Under the pieces are notes generated by a model that worked only from the letters and a program-made list of their open reading frames with translations, was not told where the DNA came from and made no database searches. Below, in pieces: positions 8,801 to 15,811 of a stretch of DNA of 64,000 nt. The stretch is from DASRBN01 sp035294305 (GTDB lineage Bacteria; Chloroflexota; Ktedonobacteria; Ktedonobacterales; Ktedonobacteraceae), in contig DATGLD010000019.1 in the NCBI GenBank assembly GCA_035294305.1, positions 7,705-71,704 of the forward strand, written 5' to 3'. Within the stretch, counting starts at the first letter, position 1, and every line of letters begins with the position of its first letter. The position numbers and the translations under genes are program-made.

Positions 8801-8898
8801 GAAATATACTATGAGAGAGACAAAAATAGCCGAGAACAATTTCTTCGGATATCCTTTACGAGGGGATTCTTCGAAGGAAGAGATACTCCCCTTTCAAT

Positions 8899-8920
8899 AA
8901 AGGTAACTATAGTTACCTTT
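8899..8920. promoter_or_regulatory. Perfect 22-bp palindrome with GTAAC-N4-GTTAC core
   Basis: A perfect 22-base palindrome whose centre is GTAACTATAGTTAC. It lies about 140 bases upstream of the sulfite oxidase-like gene and has the same half sites as 8787-8800. It is probably a second operator for the same regulator. The gap between the two sites holds no gene. Confidence 0.6.
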
Positions 8921-8986
8921 GCGAATGAGGAATGAAGAAGAGTTTCTTGCGATCATTCTCTACTCCTCATCCTCTTCCGGATCTAT

Positions 8987-9814
8987 TTAAGGGGAATTGG
9001 GACTATTCATGACTACCCCATTTTCTTGTTGTCGTTTCAGAGCGGTGTAGCTCTGCACCCAGTCCATACAAAGCGTATCTACCGGTCTTTTAGTAGAACA
9101 ATCGCTGAACGCCAGGCTGTCCGGTATCGGAATATGCAAACCGTGCAGGATAGAGCGCACCATAGCTTCGGGCTCCATCTCCAATTCTTCGTACACTACA
9201 GTGATCGGCGAGATACCGCAGATGTCAAAATACATCTGCCAATCGGCCTCATCAGCTAAAATACGCCGTACAAGCGCGTCGATCGCCTCAAAGTTGAAGA
9301 CCAGTTTTCTCTCGGAGACAAGATTCCTGCTTGCTGAACGTACCGGCCTTTCTTTATTCCACGTCCATTCTTGAACGGCTTTCCACAGTGATACGGCCTG
9401 CTGTGCCTTGTTGCACCGTGTCACCCAGATATAGTGCAGATTGGGAAAAACTGCAGGCAGTAAATCTACCACCGGTATCTCTTTATAAAGAGGGATGCGT
9501 CGCAGGTTGCAAATAAAGTCGTCGAAGTAGTCCCACATCACATTCGCGCCGAATATCCCATTGGCGGTTGTTCCTTGCTCAAATATATGAGCGAGTGAAT
9601 CAACATGAGCCTGCCCTTGCTCACGATAAAAAAATGGCAGCACGGAGTCACTATGAACTGCCTGCCGCTGAAAAGTTGTCGCATGAACGTTATGGTGGGC
9701 CATAAAGTACTCCTTTGGCCGCCCGGCCACTCCGGTACTGCTTAAAACTTTACTAAGCAACGCGCCACCACTAAAGAAGGTGGCGCAAATAAGATAAGAA
9801 GTGCGTGGTTGCAT
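8987..9814 (-). CDS. Stf0-type sulfotransferase (paralogue 2, altered PAPS loop)
   Basis: Clear paralogue of the product at 4226-5071 over its full length: TSYLICAT at the start, GVAGRPKEYF, GANVMWDYFDDF, LHYIWVTRCNKAQQAVSLWKAVQEWTW, VVYEEL and WVQSYTALKR at the end. The PAPS-binding loop that reads PRSGSTLL in paralogue 1 is FFSGGALL here, so the Arg and the Ser-Thr pair are lost. The other phosphate-binding stretch is largely kept. This could be an enzyme with altered cofactor use, a non-catalytic paralogue or one drifting towards inactivity. The frame is intact, with AGGAG upstream of the ATG. Confidence 0.83.
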   Translation of the reverse strand: MQPRTSYLICATFFSGGALLSKVLSSTGVAGRPKEYFMAHHNVHATTFQRQAVHSDSVLPFFYREQGQAHVDSLAHIFEQGTTANGIFGANVMWDYFDDFICNLRRIPLYKEIPVVDLLPAVFPNLHYIWVTRCNKAQQAVSLWKAVQEWTWNKERPVRSASRNLVSERKLVFNFEAIDALVRRILADEADWQMYFDICGISPITVVYEELEMEPEAMVRSILHGLHIPIPDSLAFSDCSTKRPVDTLCMDWVQSYTALKRQQENGVVMNSPNSP

Positions 9815-9906
9815 GCGTATCTCCTGATCAACCTGGATAGCCTGGCGCCAAATGCTTTTACAACGATGTCCTTTACCCGATTTCTACAATCACATCCTTG
9901 AATGTA

Positions 9907-9935
9907 ACAATAACATATTTTTCCCATTCCTTCAA
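9907..9935 (-). promoter_or_regulatory. Putative promoter of sulfotransferase 2
   Basis: On the minus strand TTGAAG (9930-9935) and TATTGT (9907-9912) are 17 bases apart with TATG before the -10, almost the same as at 5115-5143. The bases upstream (ATAACTTGAA and a TATAA run) are also conserved between the two copies. Confidence 0.55.
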
Positions 9936-10036
9936 GTTATTTATAACATTCCAATTTATTATGAATAGACGAACCATATATGTTCGCTTTTCATCTTATC
10001 GGCAAACGTACAAGTTTCGGTGCTGAAGCGGTATGA

Positions 10037-10042
10037 TATAAT
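10037..10042 (+). promoter_or_regulatory. Extended -10 promoter of the Rieske gene
   Basis: TATAAT preceded by TGA matches an extended -10 element 25 bases before the ATG of the Rieske gene. The -35 region (TTTCGG, 16 bases upstream) is weak. A GAGGAT ribosome binding site follows. Confidence 0.45.
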
Positions 10043-10066
10043 CAGGGCAAAAACGAGGATACTGCG

Positions 10067-11032
10067 ATGTTGAATGACCCTGTTCTGCTCAACGACTGGC
10101 ATGTGGTGGCCTATGCGCCTGATCTGCAAGAAGGAAAGCCCATGGCAGCACGTCTCTTAGAGGAAGATATTGTGCTCTGGCGTGCTGGCGACAAGATTCA
10201 TGCCTGGCGTGACCTGTGTTTGCACCGGGGAACCAGGCTTTCGCTGGGAAGGGTGGAAGATGAGACGCTGATCTGCCCGTACCATGGCTGGACCTACAAT
10301 TCAGAGGGGCAATGCATTCGCTTTCCGGCGCATCCCAATCAGAGGCCTCCTGCTACGGCGCGGGCAAAAGTCTACCAGGCGCGGGAGAAATATGGTTGGG
10401 TCTGGGTGTGCCTGGGTGATCCGGCGCAGGATATTCCACCTTTTGAGCAGTGGGATGATGGTTCGTTTCGTAAAATCCACTGTGGCCCGTATCAGTTCCA
10501 TGCCGGCGGGCCGCGTGCGGTCGAGAATTTCCTCGATGTGGCGCATTTCCCATTCGTTCACCGGGGCTACCTGGGCGATCCTGAACATCCCGAGGTGAGC
10601 GATTATGAGGCCGAAATACGCCCTGATGGTGTGATTGCGCGCGATATTACGGTGTGGCAGCCCGATCCGGATGGTTCGGGCAAGGGAGCCAGCGTCACCT
10701 ATACCTACCAGGTGCTGCGACCCTTGACGGCCTGCTTTGTAAAGACTTCCGGCGGCGCGCGCTTTGCGATGTATTTTACGGTGACACCGGTTTCCGAACG
10801 CGAATCCATCGCCTGGACGTATGTAGCGCAGGACTACGACAATATTCCTGAAGAAGAGATTCGCGCTTTTGAAGACATGATTACCTGGCAGGATGTGCCC
10901 ATCGTTGAGTCTCAACGGCCTGAGTTGCTACCGTTGGATTTGCAGGCCGAGTTGCATTTGCGCTCGGACCGCACGGCCATCGCCTATCGTAAGTGGCTGC
11001 GGCAGTTGGGGTTGAGCTTCGGCACGTCCTGA
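10067..11032 (+). CDS. Rieske [2Fe-2S] non-heme iron oxygenase
   Basis: Aromatic-ring-hydroxylating or demethylating type oxygenase subunit. The Rieske cluster ligands are Cys51, His53 (CLHRGT) and Cys70, His73 (CPYHGW). The C-terminal catalytic domain has the mononuclear iron motif ENFLDVAHFPFVHRG, with the bridging Asp and two His. Length (321 aa) resembles vanillate O-demethylase or phenylpropionate dioxygenase-type alpha subunits. No reductase or ferredoxin gene is adjacent, so electron donors must come from elsewhere. The substrate is unknown. It has its own promoter and stands alone, divergent from the sulfotransferase. Confidence 0.9.
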   Translation: MLNDPVLLNDWHVVAYAPDLQEGKPMAARLLEEDIVLWRAGDKIHAWRDLCLHRGTRLSLGRVEDETLICPYHGWTYNSEGQCIRFPAHPNQRPPATARAKVYQAREKYGWVWVCLGDPAQDIPPFEQWDDGSFRKIHCGPYQFHAGGPRAVENFLDVAHFPFVHRGYLGDPEHPEVSDYEAEIRPDGVIARDITVWQPDPDGSGKGASVTYTYQVLRPLTACFVKTSGGARFAMYFTVTPVSERESIAWTYVAQDYDNIPEEEIRAFEDMITWQDVPIVESQRPELLPLDLQAELHLRSDRTAIAYRKWLRQLGLSFGTS

Positions 11033-11051
11033 GCGACGGAGGCAGGCCTGT

Positions 11052-13943
11052 TTACCCGTTCGGCACTCCTGGGGTTGGCGTTGTCGTAGTCACCGGCAGC
11101 AAGATCACTGTGATATTGTCCGACCGGAATGGCAGCATGGGCAAGAAACCGGGAGATTCCGCAATGTTAGTACGCAACACGCCATGCAGACCCGCCAGAC
11201 CATTTTTAATGTCGCTGCTCGCCTGGCTGATGGACTTGCCGGCCAGGGCCGCGCGAATGTCACTGGTAGAAACATGCTGAATGACCTGCCCGGTGGCATC
11301 GAGGGTGATAGCGATGGAACTACCATCTTTAGAAGAAGTGCTCTTGATCTTTGAAAGCTTCAGTTGTTGTCCGGTCACGAGCATGTAAGCGGGCTTCAAC
11401 TGCATGGCCCTGGTGTTGAGTTGTGCGGCGGCGGCGGCCTGTAACGCCGCCGCTCGCACTACCAGGACGGTTGTATGCACTGTGACAGTCATGCTGAACG
11501 TGCCATCTTTTGTAATCTGACCTACCGTGGGATTCGTCGTCACCTGTTCTGATTGCTGGGCAGGTGTTCCTGAGATATCGCCGGTGTGCAGTTGTTGTGC
11601 CAGCCAGCTCTGCAAAGCCGTCTTTAACTGTTTCTCTAGCGCCGCCTTTTCAGCCGAAATATCCTTCGATGTAACGGTACTTGCTGCCATTGCGCCGCCA
11701 CCGGCCAGCGCCTGAGGGTTCGTCACGTCCAGGCTCAACGCCGAGGTCGATATGTTATTGTATTGCGCGATGGCGGTCAGGCTGGTCTGAGGAATAACCG
11801 TGATGCTGCCTGCTGCCACATTGCCGCTGGTTCCTGCATTTACTGCCTGCACCGGAATGGGTGGATTGGAGCCACCACCGGGCGGGAAAATGACCGCGTC
11901 CGCTGTGGTGGCGAACTTCACGCCGCTGCTGGTTGCCAGAATCGTTCCGGTAGGAATTTCCACCTGCTGGCTGCCGTGATTGGTGAAAATGACCTGGCCT
12001 GTTGCGCGGGCGTTTCCAACCTGGCTCGTTCCAGTAGCGGTACCGTTACCCGTCGCACTTTTCTCAAAGCTGAGAACCTGCGAGGCGACCGTATTCGCCG
12101 CCGCATTGTGCGAATTAGTACTGGCGCTGAAATGCAGAGCGCTCATTGTGAGGGGACGCGCAGGCACAGCAATCGTCACCCGCGCGCTCGGCAAGAAGTA
12201 GAACAGCGCGAACAGGATCAGCACACAGGCCACCGCGATCAGGAACCCGGTGAAGACTTTGCGGTCATTTCTGGGCTGTGGCGCCGGTTTTCCCGGTTGG
12301 CCCGGCGTTGCCGATTTTCCCCGGCCTTGTTTTGTCGCAGCGCCCCCTGGCTGTTTGCCAGCGTTGGCGGAGCGGGCAGGTACCGCTGCCTGGGGGGAGG
12401 CGCTGGCACGTTCTCTACCAGGCGCTTGTTTCGCTGGCGCGGCGAACGAATCTGGCTGCTCACTCCCGGCCCGCCTTTGCTGCGGGGCGGTTGGCTGCTG
12501 CCCGCGATTGCGCAACGCGCCAGACCTGTCTCTTGCGGTAGGGGCTGGAAGCGGCCCTGATCGACTCACCTGTGCTGGCGCATGCTGCTGCCTTATCTGT
12601 GTCGGCTGGTCCACCACAGGTGGGAGCATCTCCGCGTCATCGATATCGGCGCGACCGGTTTGAAAGCGCGAGCCAAAGCCGCGTGTTGAGGATGGTTGTT
12701 CCAGCTCGTCCTCCGGTGGCTCATTCCATTCCGGCACAAGGGTCTCCGGCTGCACTAGAATAGCGCCCTCGTCCCCCAGGTCCTCGATCTCACCATCCAG
12801 TATGTCGGTTGGTCTCTCTGAGAGATCAGGAATACTGGTGTCGACATCCTCTATCAGCGCTGATCCATGTTGCTCTGGCAAAGTGGTCTGGACGGCGTCT
12901 TCAAGGTAATACTCATAAACATCCGTATCCTCCTGCCCCAATACTTGTTGCCGGTTCTGTGGAGACAGTGCCTGGTACCTGCCCTCGTGGGCGACTCTGG
13001 AGGGTAATGGTCCTGCCAGGCCCTGCTGGTAGTTACTCATGCCGGATGCTGGTCTATTTTGCTCCTTCTGCTGGTCCTGCTTCTCTTCTTGCTTTCTTGC
13101 CGGTGATAATGGGGTGGGGGCCTCTAGCAGGCCTTCTGGACCGGCAAATTGTGAGGATACCAGATCGCTCCCGAAAAACTGCTTGCGAATACTCTGGGCC
13201 TGGTTGTAATGATCGACCAGGGAATCTGGTAGTTCTTCCTCGTCGTGCTGGGGCAGCCGTGGGCTAACAGAGGGGGAGGTTTCGATATGCAAATGCTGCT
13301 GCTCGCTCTCGGAGGTTAGAGGAACTGCTGCCTCTGGAGGTGCTATCCTGCTGGTTGTATCACCTGGCTCCTGGAATGTGGATCGCGTGCGTGGCTCAGG
13401 CCCTTGACGTTGCCATTCGGATTCGCTCAAGCCTTGTCCCCTATGTTCCTGGCGAGGCTGACCTGTTCTACGGGACGCTTGTGGACCCTGTATGGACGGC
13501 TCTTGTGGTCGCGCTTCAAAATCGCCGGGCCGCGCTTCAAGACCCTGCCTCATAGCTCGCCCTTCAAGACCTGACCTCATCGGTCGATTGGTCGGGCCAC
13601 CCTCATTCTGGCGTTGTGTGCGTCCGCCGCGCTGTACAGGCGTCCCTTGTGTTCGCCTGACCGGGCGAGATTTGTTCGGGGAAGGAGATGCCTGGGATTC
13701 GGCGACCCTGAATCCTACTGCTTTAGCAACGGCGCGGATCTGGCGATCAGAGCTGATTACCAGCACTTCTTGCCCCAGTTCGCGCGCGCGTGCATGCAGG
13801 ACACGCCACCCCACGTGACTGCGCAAGTTCGTTTGTGGTGGTATGACGAGAATTATTTTCCTGGCCTGAACCTGCTCCAGGCGTTCACGCGTACTCGTCA
13901 AATCTTCATCCGGGCTGAGATAAATAATCTGCTCATCAGCCAT
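11052..13943 (-). CDS. Membrane-anchored baseplate J-like protein
   Basis: A 963-residue protein in three parts. Residues 1-85 form an alpha/beta domain (QIIYLSPDEDLTSTRERLEQ, VLVISSDRQIRAVAKAVGFRV). Residues about 90-560 are low complexity, rich in Gln, Pro, Gly and Arg, probably disordered. A single transmembrane helix (GFLIAVACVLILFALFYFLP, about 565-590) precedes an extracytoplasmic domain with the baseplate J-like pattern (GTILATSSGVKFATT, IPVQAVNAGTSGNVAAGSI). The order matches envelope proteins annotated as baseplate J-like in Chloroflexota; a phage tail role is unlikely here. It lies 135 bases behind a FtsA-like gene in the same direction, suggesting a shared envelope or division function. 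That function is inference. Confidence 0.75.
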   Translation of the reverse strand: MADEQIIYLSPDEDLTSTRERLEQVQARKIILVIPPQTNLRSHVGWRVLHARARELGQEVLVISSDRQIRAVAKAVGFRVAESQASPSPNKSRPVRRTQGTPVQRGGRTQRQNEGGPTNRPMRSGLEGRAMRQGLEARPGDFEARPQEPSIQGPQASRRTGQPRQEHRGQGLSESEWQRQGPEPRTRSTFQEPGDTTSRIAPPEAAVPLTSESEQQHLHIETSPSVSPRLPQHDEEELPDSLVDHYNQAQSIRKQFFGSDLVSSQFAGPEGLLEAPTPLSPARKQEEKQDQQKEQNRPASGMSNYQQGLAGPLPSRVAHEGRYQALSPQNRQQVLGQEDTDVYEYYLEDAVQTTLPEQHGSALIEDVDTSIPDLSERPTDILDGEIEDLGDEGAILVQPETLVPEWNEPPEDELEQPSSTRGFGSRFQTGRADIDDAEMLPPVVDQPTQIRQQHAPAQVSRSGPLPAPTARDRSGALRNRGQQPTAPQQRRAGSEQPDSFAAPAKQAPGRERASASPQAAVPARSANAGKQPGGAATKQGRGKSATPGQPGKPAPQPRNDRKVFTGFLIAVACVLILFALFYFLPSARVTIAVPARPLTMSALHFSASTNSHNAAANTVASQVLSFEKSATGNGTATGTSQVGNARATGQVIFTNHGSQQVEIPTGTILATSSGVKFATTADAVIFPPGGGSNPPIPVQAVNAGTSGNVAAGSITVIPQTSLTAIAQYNNISTSALSLDVTNPQALAGGGAMAASTVTSKDISAEKAALEKQLKTALQSWLAQQLHTGDISGTPAQQSEQVTTNPTVGQITKDGTFSMTVTVHTTVLVVRAAALQAAAAAQLNTRAMQLKPAYMLVTGQQLKLSKIKSTSSKDGSSIAITLDATGQVIQHVSTSDIRAALAGKSISQASSDIKNGLAGLHGVLRTNIAESPGFLPMLPFRSDNITVILLPVTTTTPTPGVPNG

Positions 13944-14078
13944 ATGCCCTGTATCCCCCTGCTTCTCGTATATTCAGCATCGCCGCTGCCTGGTGTATTC
14001 ACGCTTGGCCTTCGTGGGCCTGGCTGCTCTATTGCGGGAGCCAGGCCCTTTCCTGAACCCGTTAGAGATTGAAAACAC

Positions 14079-15419
14079 CTATATATGCATGCTGTGAATG
14101 ACCCGGTAGAGTGATCTCTCCAGGGCGCTATTCTCATTCTGCAGTTCAATGGCCTGGTATGCTAATGCCATAGGCGTGATATCCTGTGCGTTTTTCAAAT
14201 GATGGTCGGGGTCGGCAATGTTGGTAACCATACCAGGCTGGATGATCTCGATAAGTGGCCGGCTCGAAAATGGCAACCGCTCCGTCCAGGGGAATGCTTC
14301 AAGGCGCTCGCGCAAGTCGGGCAGTGAAGAGCCCCCTCCTACCATATAAATCGCAGGCGGCAGCAGCGAGCCCTTGGAAAGCTCCTCAATCAATAGTTCC
14401 ACGCTGTCCATCCAGGTTTGCGTCTCCGGCGCTAAGATGTGTTGTATCTCTTCGCGTTCAACCCCTTTTATGAGGCCATTGCTATAACTGAGCTTGATCT
14501 TCTCTGCCTCTTTGAGGGTAACACCCTTGCCGGTAGCAATACGGCGTGTAAACGTGCGTCCACCCAGGGCAAACATGCGTGTCTCTTCGATACCACCCTG
14601 GCGCACCAGGGCGATATCGGTTGTGCCGCCGCCAATATCGATGAAGATTGCACCGCTTTCCGTACTGGCATTGCTACTCAAGCAGCGTGCCAGCGCGTAG
14701 GGTTCCGTAACAATGGTAACCAGCGTCAAGTCTAATCCCTGCGCCACCGTTTCCAGCGCGCCCAGCTGCATGAGGGGCGCGAAGGCGCTGAAAAGCGTTA
14801 GCGAAAAATGGCGACCGCGAAAACCAATCGGATTGTTCACAAGCTGTCCATCAATGCGCACAGATATCACTGCCGCGTTGGTCAAACGCACCTCGATATT
14901 CTGGTAGCCGGTCTCGGCGGCGATGCGCTCTTTCGCGATCTTGAGCAATTTCTGTTGCGCCTTCATAATCGCTGCATCCAATTCTTCCTGCGTAATGGGT
15001 TTGGTCGGCTGCGACCGTTGCTGGTTGATCGTCGCCGAACTCCCCTTGACGAGTTCGCCTGCGATGCCGATAACCGCCATGGGCGCGATAATGCCGCCTG
15101 CCGCTTCCTCAGCACGCAGCAGCGCTTGATTACAATTCTCAATCACCCCCGGAATATCGGTAACAATACCGTCCGACATGTGTGTATAGCTCTGGCTGTG
15201 CCGTCCTGCTCCCAGCACAACTCCAACATCGTCCTGCACTTCGACGATGATGGCCTTCGCGTAGGCTGTGCCGATATCGAGCGCCGTATAGACCGCGCGC
15301 TCTTCGCTCCCATCGTCGGCATGCTGGGGACCTGCCGTGCCATCATACCCATAGTGATACCCGTTCTCTTCTACTCGTCCTAATATGAGTTTGCGTAATT
15401 GTTGAAGAGGATTCCTCAT
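14079..15419 (-). CDS. FtsA-like actin-fold ATPase
   Basis: Actin/HSP70-fold ATPase of the FtsA/PilM type. Phosphate-binding motifs are ALDIGTAYAKAIIVE near the N-terminus and AIFIDIGGGTTDIALV in the middle; the adenosine motif is IYMVGGGSSLPDL. The segment between (ITQEELDAAIMKAQQKLLKIAKERI) is where FtsA carries its 1C domain. The start chosen at 15419 follows AGGA at suitable spacing; an upstream in-frame ATG at 15443 lacks this. A C-terminal amphipathic helix is possible (ERSLYRVIHSMHI). The next gene in the same direction encodes a membrane-anchored baseplate J-like protein that may be its partner. It is probably not the main divisome FtsA, because ftsZ is absent here. Confidence 0.75.
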   Translation of the reverse strand: MRNPLQQLRKLILGRVEENGYHYGYDGTAGPQHADDGSEERAVYTALDIGTAYAKAIIVEVQDDVGVVLGAGRHSQSYTHMSDGIVTDIPGVIENCNQALLRAEEAAGGIIAPMAVIGIAGELVKGSSATINQQRSQPTKPITQEELDAAIMKAQQKLLKIAKERIAAETGYQNIEVRLTNAAVISVRIDGQLVNNPIGFRGRHFSLTLFSAFAPLMQLGALETVAQGLDLTLVTIVTEPYALARCLSSNASTESGAIFIDIGGGTTDIALVRQGGIEETRMFALGGRTFTRRIATGKGVTLKEAEKIKLSYSNGLIKGVEREEIQHILAPETQTWMDSVELLIEELSKGSLLPPAIYMVGGGSSLPDLRERLEAFPWTERLPFSSRPLIEIIQPGMVTNIADPDHHLKNAQDITPMALAYQAIELQNENSALERSLYRVIHSMHI

Positions 15420-15550
15420 GTATGTCTTCCTAGACCAGGTCAATCTATCCTTATTTAAGAGAACGTGACATTTGCTGCGCTCAACGGTTCCGTATGATGC
15501 TTTGCTGAACTTGAATCTGTTAAGTACTTTATAACACGTACAGCAGGCGA

Positions 15551-15677
15551 CCGCAAGCCCCGAAAGCCGGTAAATTGGCGCGGCCCACGATCAATCGGGG
15601 CTTACGGGGATTCCTGGGCGATGAAACCGGTGACAACCCCACGGCTCGCGCCGTAGGGGACGATTGATTCATCGCGC
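15551..15677. repeat. Composite palindromic intergenic element
   Basis: Within the gap 15420-15811 three nested hairpins are visible: AAGCCCCGA (15555) with TCGGGGCTT (15595), CCCCACGGC with GCCGTAGGGG (15637-15659), and GCGATGAA with TTCATCGC (15619 and about 15670). They resemble small palindromic repeats. I see no gene in the rest of the gap. Confidence 0.5.
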
Positions 15678-15811
15678 CTCTCGCCTGTTGATCGGCCTGT
15701 GCCACCACGTCTCCACATGCATTGGGGATGGTCGGGGTCAGGTGTGTTGCGGCCCGCGTGGGATCAACGTGCCGAATGCTTGCTCAACCACGAGCGCGAT
15801 ACACCTGGTTC

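Noticed and set aside
12809..13267. Plus-strand frames within the baseplate J-like gene
   Set aside because: Shadows of a G+C-rich low-complexity coding region on the other strand.
11052..13943. Prophage or contractile tail locus because of the baseplate J-like domain
   Set aside because: No other tail or phage genes nearby; transmembrane helix and FtsA-like neighbour suggest an envelope protein.
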